Of a stretch of DNA of 46,436 nucleotides, positions 7,575 through 15,871 are shown piece after piece; position 1 is the stretch's first letter, and the number at the start of each line of letters is the position of its first letter. Where the stretch lies: the NCBI GenBank assembly GCA_002868945.1, contig PKTX01000008.1, forward strand, positions 1,611-48,046, read 5' to 3'. Under the pieces are notes generated by a model. It did not search any database. It was not told the DNA's origin and was given only the letters and a program-made list of their open reading frames with translations. The stretch comes from Desulfobulbaceae bacterium. GTDB taxonomy: Bacteria; Desulfobacterota; Desulfobulbia; Desulfobulbales; SURF-16. The translations under genes and the position numbers were made by a program.

Positions 7575-9299
7575 TTACTTGGCGGGCCACCACTCCGGCT
7601 CCAGGCGGGAGATGACGTTAAAGCCGCCGCCCAGTACCAGGGTGTTGCCTATGCCCATGGCGTCGAGAAAGACCTGAATTTCGTAGGAACGGGTACCTGC
7701 ATCACAGATGATGATCAGGGTCTTGTCCGTGGGCAGTTCCCTGTAGTTGGCGCGCACCGAGTCATAAACCATCTCCAGCCAGGTCTCGCCATACTTCTCC
7801 TTAAAGGGTTTGACCTCGCTGGGGTGGCGGATGTCCAGGGCCCGCCAGTCGGGTTGGCTGCTGAAGTCATCCATCCAGGCCATGAAGTCGGGGATGGAGA
7901 CGTTGCGCTGCCGGTTCATCTGCATGTTGTCGGCCACGTTGGCGGCGGTGTTTAAGGCATCAAGGGCCGTGGCAAAGGGTGGTGCATAGGCCATCTCGCA
8001 GAGGCTGAAATCGTCAATGGTGCCTTTCTTGGCAATGAGGGCCGCGGCTGCATCAATCCTGGCCAGGACTGCGTCGTTCATGGGGCCGAAGCCCTGGACA
8101 CCGAGGACGCGCCTGGTGCGGCGATCAAAGACGAGCTGCAGGGGGATTTTGGCCTCGGTTGGAAAGAAATGGGCCCGATCGGAGGGGGCGGTGATGGCGG
8201 CATCGGCATCAAAACCGGCGGCCCGGGCCGACTCCAGGGAGAGGCCGGTGGCGCCGATGCAGCGTTCAAAGGCCTTCATGATAAAGGAGCCCATGGCGCC
8301 CGGATAGGTGGTGGCAATACCGGCAAGGTTGTCGCCGACAATGCGGCCCTCGCGGTTGGCCAGGGAACCGAGAGGCGCCATGAATTTCTGGCCGGAAACC
8401 ATATGGGTGATCTCAATGCAGTCACCGGCGGCGTAGATATTGGGGTCCGAGGTCTGCAGCCGGTCGTTGACGACAATGCCAAAGGGCGAGACGATCAGAC
8501 CGGCATCACTGGCCAGCTGGCTGCGGGGCCGCACGCCGGTGGCCATGATGACGATGTCGGTCTCAATGGTGCGCTTGGGGGTGACCACCTTGCAGGCCCG
8601 GCCGTTTTCATCGGCAACGATCTCGGAGGCGCCTTCCCCGGTGTGGATTTGCACTCCCATGGCGCTCATATGCTTCTCCAGCATGGTGGCAAACCAGGGA
8701 TCAACAATGCGGGGCAGGAGCTGGGGCATGAATTCCACCACCGAGGTCTCCACCCCCCACAGATCGGTAAAGGCCTCGGCCATCTCCAGACCGATGGCGC
8801 CGCCGCCGATAACCACTGCCTTGCCCACCTTGCCGGTGGCGAGGCGGCCCTTGATGTCAATGGCCTTGTGCAGGTCGCTGATGGTGTAGACCCCGTCCAG
8901 GTCGGCGCCGGGAATGGGCAGGACAAAGGGTTGGGAGCCGGTGGCAATGACCAGTTTGTCGTAGGGGACGGCATCCTTGTCGCCGCTTTGCACATGTTCC
9001 ACGGCCACGGTCTTTTCCTGACGGTTGATGGCCACGGCCCTGGTCAGGGTGCGGACAGTGACACCCTTGGCGCGCAGAAAAAAATCTTCATTCCTGGTCA
9101 TGTGGAAACTGGTCTTGCGCAACTCGTCTTCATCGGAGACATCCCCGGAGACATAATAGGGAATGCCGCAGCCGCCGTACGAAATGAGGCTGTCCTGGTC
9201 AATAATGGTGATTTCCGCATCCGGCATGAGCCGTTTGGCATGACAGGCTGTTTTTGGTCCGGCGGCAACACCGCCGATAATGACTATTTTCTCTCCCAT
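7575..9299 (-). CDS. CoA-disulfide/polysulfide reductase fused to rhodanese (CoADR-Rhd)
   Basis: This 574-residue flavoprotein has an N-terminal FAD-binding fold (IVIIGGVAAGPKTA at residues 5-18). The redox cysteine C44 lies in SYGGCGIPYYV, the single-cysteine arrangement of CoA-disulfide reductases. An NAD(P)H-binding motif VVIGGGAIGLEMAEAF sits near 168, the second FAD motif IYAAGDC near 298, and then a dimerisation domain. The last ~100 residues are a rhodanese domain with the active Cys532 in CDAGTR. Known fusions (for example in Shewanella and Bacillus) reduce CoA persulfides and polysulfides with NADH, which fits sulfur metabolism here. Its start has a strong purine-rich ribosome binding site (GGGAGGGAG) just upstream. 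No clear terminator follows in 7391-7574. Confidence 0.92.
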   Translation of the reverse strand: MGEKIVIIGGVAAGPKTACHAKRLMPDAEITIIDQDSLISYGGCGIPYYVSGDVSDEDELRKTSFHMTRNEDFFLRAKGVTVRTLTRAVAINRQEKTVAVEHVQSGDKDAVPYDKLVIATGSQPFVLPIPGADLDGVYTISDLHKAIDIKGRLATGKVGKAVVIGGGAIGLEMAEAFTDLWGVETSVVEFMPQLLPRIVDPWFATMLEKHMSAMGVQIHTGEGASEIVADENGRACKVVTPKRTIETDIVIMATGVRPRSQLASDAGLIVSPFGIVVNDRLQTSDPNIYAAGDCIEITHMVSGQKFMAPLGSLANREGRIVGDNLAGIATTYPGAMGSFIMKAFERCIGATGLSLESARAAGFDADAAITAPSDRAHFFPTEAKIPLQLVFDRRTRRVLGVQGFGPMNDAVLARIDAAAALIAKKGTIDDFSLCEMAYAPPFATALDALNTAANVADNMQMNRQRNVSIPDFMAWMDDFSSQPDWRALDIRHPSEVKPFKEKYGETWLEMVYDSVRANYRELPTDKTLIIICDAGTRSYEIQVFLDAMGIGNTLVLGGGFNVISRLEPEWWPAK

Positions 9300-9501
9300 G
9301 TTTCTCTCCCTCCCAGGCTATAAAAAAAAATTAGAAAACTTGGCAAAACTAGGGTAGTGGACAAGCCCCGTGCCGCTATGCTGTCCGGCTGTCGGACACG
9401 GCCGGTTGCCCGGAGATTGTCGCGCCCGCCCACATTATCGCGATACGGTGGGCCTGTCAATGTTGGGCTGGAAGAATATTAGCAAATACTTAAGTTCTCC
9501 C

Positions 9502-9531
9502 TTGACAGGGTGCAGGCGGAGGGCGTATATG
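9502..9531 (+). promoter_or_regulatory. Candidate sigma-70 promoter for DUF302 gene
   Basis: A perfect TTGACA at 9502-9507 is followed 17-18 bp later by GTATATG (9525-9531), about 100 bp upstream of the next gene. The rest of the 9300-9631 gap shows nothing further. Confidence 0.4.
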
Positions 9532-9631
9532 TGAGCATATGCACAAAACAAGGTGTTGGCAAGAGGCAAGGAGGGGCCAGATACTATTCAAGATACATTA
9601 ACTCTTTGAAAAACGACCGGAGGAACGTAAA

Positions 9632-10042
9632 ATGGATCACAACGACCTGTATGTCACGGAAACGGACAAAACGCCTGCAGCCTTTGCCAGGGACTTTGAG
9701 GCGGTTTGTAACAAGTATGACTTTATCGTTAATAACAGCCAGACCATGGATATGGCCAAGACGTTTACAGCCCATGGCGCGGAGGTGGGCCCTGATTTTG
9801 ATCTGCACATGATCCAGGTCTGTAAACCGAGCAAGGCGGGCAAGAGTCTGACCGCCAATCCGGAACGCTCCATCCTCATGCCCAAGTTCGTCATGGCCTT
9901 CAGCAAGGATGGCAAAACGCAGATCCGCTATATGAGTTATGGCGAGGCCGATATCCGCGCCATGGTAGATGACGATGTCTTCCCCGGTTCTCTGGCCGAG
10001 ACCTTTGCCAAGATCCGTGCCATGATTGATGAGGCCAGATAG
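9632..10042 (+). CDS. DUF302-family protein
   Basis: This 136-residue soluble protein has the length and shape of DUF302 proteins: an N-terminal helix with FARDFEAVCNKYDFIV, then a strand HMIQVCKP, then PKFVMAFSKDGKTQIRY. The family has no settled biochemical function; it is often seen near redox and sulfur genes. The start is supported by GGAGGAACGTAAA just before the ATG. It contains two cysteines (about residues 26 and 63). A family C repeat lies between this gene and the permease gene at 10427, so the two need not form one operon. Confidence 0.75.
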   Translation: MDHNDLYVTETDKTPAAFARDFEAVCNKYDFIVNNSQTMDMAKTFTAHGAEVGPDFDLHMIQVCKPSKAGKSLTANPERSILMPKFVMAFSKDGKTQIRYMSYGEADIRAMVDDDVFPGSLAETFAKIRAMIDEAR

Positions 10043-10115
10043 TACCTCTCCGGAAAGCCACCGGATCAGAAAGGTCGGCAGGGCCGGGACTGCGGCTCGG
10101 CATGCCGGCTTCTTG

Positions 10116-10380
10116 GTGCCTGTCCAGAAACGGCCCTCTTGGAGTCTCGTAAACTCGCTTACCGGCCCGATCTCCCGGAGTCTCGCAGGCTCGCTTACCT
10201 TGTCATGCGAAAAAATAATGCTCGGAGGTAAGCGAAACGAAGTGGAGACTCCGAGAGAGCATATATGCCTGCACTCCAAGGGTGCTTCTTGCAGGGCGCG
10301 CTTATTTTTTCGCACCCCTTGATCTCGAACAGGTAAGCGAGCCTGCGACACTCCGAAATTACCTGTTTCAGGACAGGCAC
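10116..10380. mobile_element. MITE-like element, family C copy 1 (~265 bp)
   Basis: Ends in a 15-bp inverted repeat (GTGCCTGTCCAGAAA at the left, TTTCAGGACAGGCAC at the right), and CTTCTT occurs just outside both ends. The interior contains the shared modules GGAGTCTCGCAGGCTCGCTT and GGTAAGCGAAACGAAGTG, which can pair into a long imperfect hairpin around an A-rich loop. It ends 46 bp upstream of the permease start codon and has no coding capacity. Confidence 0.85.
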
Positions 10381-10426
10381 TTCTTTGGCTTCTGGATCCT
10401 TGAAATTCCGACCCTTTGGTGAGCCC

Positions 10427-11410
10427 ATGTGGAACCTGCTGATAAAGATTAATAAAAACCTGATTGTTGCCATCCCCACCATGATGGTGGCCGGCTTTTT
10501 CTTCGGTGCCTATGTGGATGCGGATCAGGTCCGCAAGCTGAAGAGCCTGATTGTCCCCCTCACCTTTCTCATGGTCTACCCCATGATGGTGACCCTCAAT
10601 ATCAAGCACCTGCAACAGGGCCTCAATTTCAAGCTGCAAGGTTTGACCCAGGTCATAAATTTCGGGGTGATCCCCTTTATCGCCTATGGTCTGGGGATCT
10701 GGTTCTTCCCGGACCAGCCTTACATGGCCCTGGGGCTTCTGCTTGCCTCCCTGCTGCCCACAAGCGGCATGACCATCTCCTGGACCGGTTTTGCCAAGGG
10801 CAATATGGGGGCGGCCATCAATATGACGGTGATCGGCCTTACCCTGGGCTCCCTGGCCACCCCTTTTTATGTCAAGGCCCTGTTGGGCGCCAAGGTTGAT
10901 GTCAACGTCATGCTGGTGATCAAGCAGATTGTCGTGATCGTTTTTATCCCCATGGCGCTGGGCTATGTCACCAGGGCATCACTGCTCAAGAAGTACACCA
11001 TGGCGGAGTTTAAGGCCAAGATAGCGCCGCGCTTTCCGGCCCTGTCCACCGTGGGAGTTCTTGGTGTTGTGTTTGTGGCCATGGCTCTGAAGGCCAAGAC
11101 CGTCATGGCTGATCCGGCCTTGCTTGGTGTTATTTTTGTGCCTCTGCTTATCATTTACGTGGCTAATTTCAGCCTGTCGACCATCATCGGCAAGATCTTT
11201 TTTAAACGTGGTGATGCCATTGCCCTGGTCTACGGCACTGTCATGCGTAACCTCTCCATTGCCCTGGCCATCGCCATCAATGCCTTTGGCGAAGCCGGGG
11301 CCAATGCCGCCCTGGTCATCGCCCTTTCCTATATCATCCAGGTGCAGTCCGCGGCCTGGTATGTAAAACTGACGGATACCATTTTCGGTCCGCCGCCGCA
11401 CGGAGCTTAA
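10427..11410 (+). CDS. BASS-superfamily permease, ACR3-like, cysteine-free
   Basis: A 327-residue polytopic membrane protein with about ten hydrophobic segments, arranged like the bile-acid/arsenite symporter superfamily (for example VPLTFLMVYPMMVTL and LLASLLPTSGMTISWTGFAK). I chose the ATG at 10427, preceded by GGTGAG. An upstream TTG at 10385 would add 14 residues that lie next to the family C repeat. ACR3 arsenite pumps need a conserved cysteine in the fourth membrane helix, but this protein contains no cysteine at all. I therefore do not call it an arsenite transporter; an organic or other inorganic anion is as likely. It lies 21 bp upstream of the NifX-like gene, so the two probably share a transcript. 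Confidence 0.82.
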   Translation: MWNLLIKINKNLIVAIPTMMVAGFFFGAYVDADQVRKLKSLIVPLTFLMVYPMMVTLNIKHLQQGLNFKLQGLTQVINFGVIPFIAYGLGIWFFPDQPYMALGLLLASLLPTSGMTISWTGFAKGNMGAAINMTVIGLTLGSLATPFYVKALLGAKVDVNVMLVIKQIVVIVFIPMALGYVTRASLLKKYTMAEFKAKIAPRFPALSTVGVLGVVFVAMALKAKTVMADPALLGVIFVPLLIIYVANFSLSTIIGKIFFKRGDAIALVYGTVMRNLSIALAIAINAFGEAGANAALVIALSYIIQVQSAAWYVKLTDTIFGPPPHGA

Positions 11411-11431
11411 TCGATAAACGAGGTGTAACTG

Positions 11432-11827
11432 ATGCAAAAAATGAAACTGGCTGTACCCAGCAATAATCCGGGCGGCTTGAGCGCCTCCCGTTCCGACCAT
11501 TTCGGTCATTGTGACCTCTTTACCCTGCTTGAGCTGGAGGATGGCCGGGTGGCCGGCGCTGATTGTTTCGACAATATCGCCCACGCCGCCGGGGGCTGCA
11601 TGGTGCCGGTCAAAGTTCTGGCCGAGCAAGGCGTGCAAGCCATCATTGTCGGCGGCATGGGCGCCAGACCCCTGGCAGGTTTTGCCGAGGTGGGGATTCA
11701 GGTCTACTTCGCTCACCAGCAGCAATATCCCACGGTACAGGATGTTGCCGATGCCTTTGTGGCCGGCAATCTGCCGGTCATGCAGCCCGGCCAGGCCTGC
11801 AAGGGCAGCGGCAATTGCCACCATTGA
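11432..11827 (+). CDS. NifX/NafY-like dinitrogenase cofactor-biosynthesis-fold protein
   Basis: This 131-residue protein matches the small MTH1175/NifX fold. It has an N-terminal KLAVPSNN strand, a FGHCDLFTLLEL segment, the glycine-rich AIIVGGMGARPL near residue 73, and a C-terminal CKGSGNCHH tail with two cysteines and two histidines that could bind metal. Such orphan NifX-like proteins are common in anaerobes outside nif clusters, often beside DUF134 regulators, as here. The start has GAGGTG at the right distance. It follows the permease gene by 21 bp. The role in metal-cofactor trafficking is inferred from the family. Confidence 0.85.
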   Translation: MQKMKLAVPSNNPGGLSASRSDHFGHCDLFTLLELEDGRVAGADCFDNIAHAAGGCMVPVKVLAEQGVQAIIVGGMGARPLAGFAEVGIQVYFAHQQQYPTVQDVADAFVAGNLPVMQPGQACKGSGNCHH

Positions 11828-11906
11828 TGACGGCGCCAAAGGTCGTCACCTGAGTGGTTGCGGCACATCCTGAAAAAAGCGGATCCACGCGCCGACCGAA
11901 GGACTA

Positions 11907-12125
11907 TGGGGTATCTTGAATAATTGCCATTTTGGCCGATTTCATCGTCGCTACAAAAATAAAAATGCTCACATGTCATTAATATGCTGCACCCCAAGGG
12001 CACCCGGAGTGTCGCAGGCTCCCTTACCTCTTTCAGGGCGCGCTTTTTATTTTCTATGCTTCTTGAACTCGAACAGGTAAGCGAGCGGAGCGAGACTCCG
12101 AAATATCTCATTATTCAAGACACCC
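11907..12125. mobile_element. MITE-like element, family B copy 2 (~219 bp)
   Basis: Ends GGGGTATCTTGAATAATT and ATTATTCAAGACACCCT are inverted copies of the family B terminus, and CTATGG occurs next to both ends. The interior carries the GGAGTGTCGCAGGCTCCCTT and GGTAAGCGAGCGGAGCGAGA modules. It fills the gap between the convergent NifX-like and DUF134 genes and ends 5 bp from the DUF134 stop codon. Confidence 0.83.
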
Positions 12126-12130
12126 TATGG

Positions 12131-12409
12131 TCAACTGTCGGTCAAGATAAGGGCCTCGCCATGCACTATGGCTGAGGCCGTTTTTTTGCGGGCCGAGGTC
12201 AGAATCCTTTGCACCGTGCCACGCGACACCCCCATCAGCCGGCCGGCCTGTTCCTGGGTATGGCCTTCCACATCACAGAGGCGTAAGGCCTCCACCTCAT
12301 CATCGAAGAGATTGGTCTTGGTGAGCTCATCCATGGGAATCTGGGTGGGCTTAAAGGCCTTGCCGGCAAACGTTCCCTTGCAACAGCGCTTTTTTTTTGG
12401 TCTGGGCAT
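12131..12409 (-). CDS. DUF134-family helix-turn-helix protein
   Basis: A 92-residue protein that begins MPRPKKKRCC, the typical start of DUF134 (UPF0251) proteins. I therefore chose the ATG at 12407-12409 over one 29 codons upstream that adds an atypical proline-rich stretch. It has LFDDEVEALRLCDVEGHTQE leading into a sigma-70-region-4-like helix-turn-helix (AGRLMGVSRGTVQRIL). It is presumably a small DNA-binding regulator. Its convergent neighbour is the NifX-like gene, a frequent partner of this family. Its targets are unknown; the dsr operon is divergent from it. Confidence 0.86.
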   Translation of the reverse strand: MPRPKKKRCCKGTFAGKAFKPTQIPMDELTKTNLFDDEVEALRLCDVEGHTQEQAGRLMGVSRGTVQRILTSARKKTASAIVHGEALILTDS

Positions 12410-12877
12410 GGTGGATTTCAGGGGGGCAGAGGGAAGGGGAGAGGGTTGATTGTCAATCTGGCCAGGAAGAAGTGGCAACAGGGGTGGAGTGGTCACTTTG
12501 TGCGAACGCTCCGTTGAATGGGGAGATCACCCTGGCAGGCTATCACACGGCATAATAAATAACGGAAAGAAAGTTTTATTAAAACAGAAAAGCCGCCTTG
12601 CTTCAGCCTGTTAGTGGGAGAATTTCGCTCCTAGTATAATGGTAAAAACCTGAATATACGAAATATTTTACAAGGTATAAGTGACTGCTTAAACTGTAAG
12701 ATTTTGGTTGACAAAAAAAGGAGCGGGAGATAAGTTCACAAAACTGAATTTCTATTCAGAAATAGTTTTTTCTCATCGGCAGGGGTTTTTGGTGCCATGT
12801 GTGCGTCAAGATTCGTAACGGTGAATAAGAGGTATAAGCTTTTTATATTCAAAGATCCTTAAGGAGGAAACGAGAAA
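12410..12877 (+). promoter_or_regulatory. Upstream region of dsrA
   Basis: A 468-bp AT-rich stretch between divergent genes, presumably carrying the strong dsr promoter. The best candidate is TTGACA at 12708-12713 with TAAGTT 17 bp downstream (12731-12736), which leaves a leader of about 140 nt. A second TATAAT at 12635-12640 has no good -35. The ribosome binding site AAGGAGG at 12861-12867 is optimal. I see no clear Rex- or HcpR-like palindrome. Confidence 0.4.
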
Positions 12878-14152
12878 ATGCCAAAGCATGATACGCCCTT
12901 AATGGACGAGCTCGAGAGTGGTCCTTGGCCATCGTTTGTAACTGACCTCAAGCGTCAGGCGGAGACCAAGCCGGAATGTTGGGATATTCTGGGCCAAATG
13001 GAGCTGTCCTTCAAAGACAGAATTACCCACTGGAAACACGGCGGTATCGTTGGTGTATTCGGTTACGGTGGTGGTATTGTTGGTCGTTATTCCGACTCCC
13101 CCAAGCAGTTTCCCGGGGTTGCCCACTTTCACACCGTCCGTATTAACCAGCCTTCCAGTAAGTTCTACAGCACTGCCAAGCTGCGTGCCATTTGTGATCT
13201 CTGGGAGAAGTATGGTTCCGGTATGACCAATATGCACGGCTCCACCGGTGACATGATTCTTCTCGGTACCCGTACCGAAAACCTCGAGCCTCTGTTTTAT
13301 GATCTGACCCATGATCTGAACCAGGATCTCGGTGGTTCCGGCTCCAACCTGCGTACCCCGGCCTGCTGTCTCGGTACTGCCCGTTGCGAGTGGGCTTGCT
13401 ATGATACGGCTTCCATCTGTCATCATCTGACCATGCATTATCAGGATGAGATTCATCGTCCTGCCTTCCCCTACAAGTTCAAGTTCAAGTTTTCCGGTTG
13501 TCCGAACGACTGCGTTGCTTCCATTGCCCGTTCCGACTTCTCCGTCATCGGTACCTGGAAAGATGATATCCGCATCGATCAGGCCGCGGTTCAGGGCTAC
13601 ATCAAGGGCGAGTACAAGCCCAACGGCGGTGCCCGCACCGAGTCCAAGGCCTTTGACATGGAGGCCGATGTTCTGGCTCTCTGCCCCACCAAGTGCATGC
13701 GCATGAAGGGCGACGAACTGCAGATTGACAACAGCAACTGTACCCGCTGTATGCATTGCATCAACATGATGCCGCGCGCTCTGCGGCCCGGCAAACAGCA
13801 GGGTGCTACCATCCTCTGCGGTGCCAAGGCCCCCATTCTTTATGGTGCGCAGCTGGCCACCATGATCATCCCCTTTATCGAGATCAATCCCGACAACGAG
13901 TACGAAGAGGTTATCGAGGTTATCGAGACCATCTGGGATTGGTGGATGGAGAATGGTAAGAACCGCGAGCGCCTTGGTGAGACCATGCAGCGTGTCGGTC
14001 TGCCCACCTTCCTGAAAGTTATGGATGTGACCCCGATTCCTCAGCATATTAAGATCCCGCGTGAAAACCCCTATGTCTTCTGGTCCGACGAAGAGGTTCC
14101 GGGTGGTTTTGAGCGTGATATCAGGGAATTCCGTAAGCGCCACGCCCAATAA
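12878..14152 (+). CDS. dsrA: Dissimilatory sulfite reductase, alpha subunit
   Basis: The protein has 424 residues, the usual DsrA length. With DsrB it forms the cytoplasmic siroheme enzyme that reduces sulfite and passes the product on as DsrC trisulfide. The siroheme/[4Fe-4S] ligand motifs are intact: C164-X5-C170 in CCLGTARC, then C208-X3-C212 in GCPNDC. A ferredoxin domain near residues 260-300 holds a second cluster (CPTKC and CTRCMHCINM). The N-terminus (HGGIVGVFGYGGGIVGRYSD) is typical of deltaproteobacterial DsrA. Codon choice is smoother and richer in preferred codons (GGT, CGT, TCC) than in neighbouring genes, as expected for an abundant protein. It is first in dsrABD. Confidence 0.98.
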   Translation: MPKHDTPLMDELESGPWPSFVTDLKRQAETKPECWDILGQMELSFKDRITHWKHGGIVGVFGYGGGIVGRYSDSPKQFPGVAHFHTVRINQPSSKFYSTAKLRAICDLWEKYGSGMTNMHGSTGDMILLGTRTENLEPLFYDLTHDLNQDLGGSGSNLRTPACCLGTARCEWACYDTASICHHLTMHYQDEIHRPAFPYKFKFKFSGCPNDCVASIARSDFSVIGTWKDDIRIDQAAVQGYIKGEYKPNGGARTESKAFDMEADVLALCPTKCMRMKGDELQIDNSNCTRCMHCINMMPRALRPGKQQGATILCGAKAPILYGAQLATMIIPFIEINPDNEYEEVIEVIETIWDWWMENGKNRERLGETMQRVGLPTFLKVMDVTPIPQHIKIPRENPYVFWSDEEVPGGFERDIREFRKRHAQ

Positions 14153-14221
14153 TCAGAGCCTGATTAACCGGTAAAGCGAACATTAAATAAAATTCATTCT
14201 ATATATAGAAGGAGGTTTATT

Positions 14222-15352
14222 ATGGGTTACGATCCAGCAAATCCGATGGCGGACAGAATTACCGATATCGGTCCCCCACATTTTGAACAATTCTATCCCC
14301 AGGTTATCAAAGAGAACAAGGGGAAGTGGCTCTATCATGAGATCCTGCAGCCCGGTGTTTTGGTGCATGTCTCTGAAACCGGCGCCGAGTGCTACACCGT
14401 ACGTGTCGGCTCCGCCCGTCTGATCTCCATTGAACAGATTCGCGAGCTGTGTGATATCGCTGATGCCCATTGCGATGGTTGTCTGCGTTTCACCACCCGT
14501 AACAACGTAGAGTTCATGGTTGATTCCAAGGACAAGGTCCAGCCCCTGCTGGACGATCTGGCCAGCCGCGGTAATAAGTTCCCCGTAGGTGGTACCGGCG
14601 CCTGTGTCTCCAACTGTGTACATACCCAGGGTTGGATTCACTGTCATACTCCGGCCACTGACGCCTCTGGTGTTGTCAAGGCGGTTATGGATGAGATCTT
14701 TGACCATTTCGTCAACATGGACCTGCCTGCCAAGGTGAAACTGGCCCTGGCCTGCTGTCTGAATATGTGTGGTGCCGTACATTGCTCCGACATTGCCATC
14801 CTCGGCGTGCATCGTAAGCCGCCGATGATTGATCATGATGCCATTACCGGTCTTTGTGAGTTGCCCCTGGCCATTGCCTCCTGTCCTCTTGGTGCCGTTA
14901 AGCCTGCCAAGGCCACCAATGCAAAGGGAGAGGAAGTCAAGTCGGTAACCGTTAACAATGACCGTTGTATGTTCTGCGGTAACTGCTACACCATGTGTCC
15001 GGCCATGCCTCTTGCTGATCCTGATGGTGACGGTATTGCTATTCTGGTTGGTGGTAAGGTGTCCAATGCCAAGTCAAACCCCACCTTCTCCAAGATGGTA
15101 ATCCCCTTCCTGCCCAACACACCGCCACGCTGGCCTGAGACGGTTGAGGCCATCAAGAATATTCTTGAGGTGTATGCCAAGGACGCCAATCAGTACGAGC
15201 GTATCGGCGAGTGGGCTGAGCGTATCGGTTGGGAGATGTTCTTTGAAACGACGGGTATTCCGTTTACCATGAAGTCCATTGATGACTATCGTCTGGCTTA
15301 TGATACCTGGAGAACCACCACCAACTTCAAGTTCACCAGCCACTGCAAGTAA
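14222..15352 (+). CDS. dsrB: Dissimilatory sulfite reductase, beta subunit
   Basis: This 376-residue DsrB begins [19 protein letters not shown] and carries the cofactor motifs [11 protein letters not shown] (near residue 132) and [11 protein letters not shown] (near 178). A ferredoxin-type cluster motif [12 protein letters not shown] lies near residue 250. It pairs with DsrA in the heterotetramer that binds siroheme at the subunit interface. The start follows a strong AAGGAGG. It lies 69 bp after dsrA, in one transcript. A hairpin with a T-tract follows its stop and may lower expression of the downstream dsrD. Confidence 0.98.
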   Translation: MGYDPANPMADRITDIGPPHFEQFYPQVIKENKGKWLYHEILQPGVLVHVSETGAECYTVRVGSARLISIEQIRELCDIADAHCDGCLRFTTRNNVEFMVDSKDKVQPLLDDLASRGNKFPVGGTGACVSNCVHTQGWIHCHTPATDASGVVKAVMDEIFDHFVNMDLPAKVKLALACCLNMCGAVHCSDIAILGVHRKPPMIDHDAITGLCELPLAIASCPLGAVKPAKATNAKGEEVKSVTVNNDRCMFCGNCYTMCPAMPLADPDGDGIAILVGGKVSNAKSNPTFSKMVIPFLPNTPPRWPETVEAIKNILEVYAKDANQYERIGEWAERIGWEMFFETTGIPFTMKSIDDYRLAYDTWRTTTNFKFTSHCK

Positions 15353-15376
15353 TTTGATTTAGAATTATAAGCAGAT

Positions 15377-15416
15377 GAATGCGGATAGCTGGCTGGTCCG
15401 GTTATCCGCATTTTTC
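15377..15416 (+). terminator. Intercistronic hairpin with T-tract between dsrB and dsrD
   Basis: The stem AATGCGGATA (15378-15387) pairs with TATCCGCATT (15403-15412) around a 15-nt loop and runs into TTTTTCG. It has the form of an intrinsic terminator or attenuator. It probably lets only part of the dsrAB transcripts read on, and would also protect the 3' end of dsrAB mRNA. Confidence 0.75.
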
Positions 15417-15455
15417 GTTATTATAAGTCACCTTCAACGTTTATGGAGAATCGCC

Positions 15456-15698
15456 ATGGCAATGTCAAAAGAAGAGCTTAAAGCCGCCATCCTTGAAAAG
15501 GCTGCGAAGGCCCCCAAGCCACAGTTGTACGTAAAGGATTTCTATAAGTGCGATCCTGATTCAAAGCCGCGTGCTATCAAGAATGCCGCCAATGAGCTGG
15601 TTAAGGAAGAGAAGCTTGGTTTCTGGTCTTCCGGCTCCACGACCATGTACGGTCTGCCTGAGCGCCTCAAGAAAGAGGATTCTCTCGGCAACGACTAA
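15456..15698 (+). CDS. dsrD: DsrD, allosteric activator of DsrAB
   Basis: This 80-residue winged-helix protein (MAMSKEELKAAILEKAAK..., then LGFWSSGSTTMYGLPER) has the usual length and ending of DsrD from sulfate reducers. DsrD is known to bind DsrAB and stimulate sulfite reduction, and its presence with dsrAB marks a sulfate or sulfite reducer rather than a sulfur oxidiser. The ATG at 15456 has GGAGA upstream. A longer frame from 15375 runs through the intercistronic hairpin and is not credible. A very strong terminator follows. Confidence 0.96.
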   Translation: MAMSKEELKAAILEKAAKAPKPQLYVKDFYKCDPDSKPRAIKNAANELVKEEKLGFWSSGSTTMYGLPERLKKEDSLGND

Positions 15699-15725
15699 AG
15701 GGTCGTCTTGGTTTTATCTCTATAG

Positions 15726-15779
15726 AACCACAAAAAAGCCCCGATACTCATGAGTGAGTATCGGGGCTTTTTTGTGGTT
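15726..15779. terminator. Strong bidirectional intrinsic terminator after dsrD
   Basis: A perfect 25-bp stem (15726-15750 with 15755-15779) has a TGAG loop. Its GC core AGCCCCGATACTCA is flanked by A6 and T6 tracts, so it can terminate transcription from both strands. Confidence 0.95.
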
Positions 15780-15871
15780 GGTTATCTTGTGGGGGGCAGG
15801 GGCAAAGGTCGGCCAACCGTTAATCGCCAAAGGGGATGGGCTTGGTGTCTCCCGGCTCAGCGGTGCCGCAT

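Noticed and set aside
8169-9323. 384-codon frame antisense to the CoADR-rhodanese gene
   Set aside because: A Gly/His-rich shadow of a GC-biased gene; no start signal and no domain.
10427-11410. Arsenite efflux pump (acr3) call for the BASS permease
   Set aside because: The protein contains no cysteine, whereas ACR3 needs a conserved one; no arsenic resistance genes are nearby.
12899-14149. 416-codon frame antisense to dsrA
   Set aside because: It mirrors dsrA codon structure, has no ribosome binding site and its translation is low-complexity Gly/Thr/His-rich. dsrA on the other strand is certain.
15375-15698. Longer start for dsrD at 15375
   Set aside because: The extra 27 codons cross the hairpin-T-tract after dsrB and lack a ribosome binding site; the ATG at 15456 has GGAGA.
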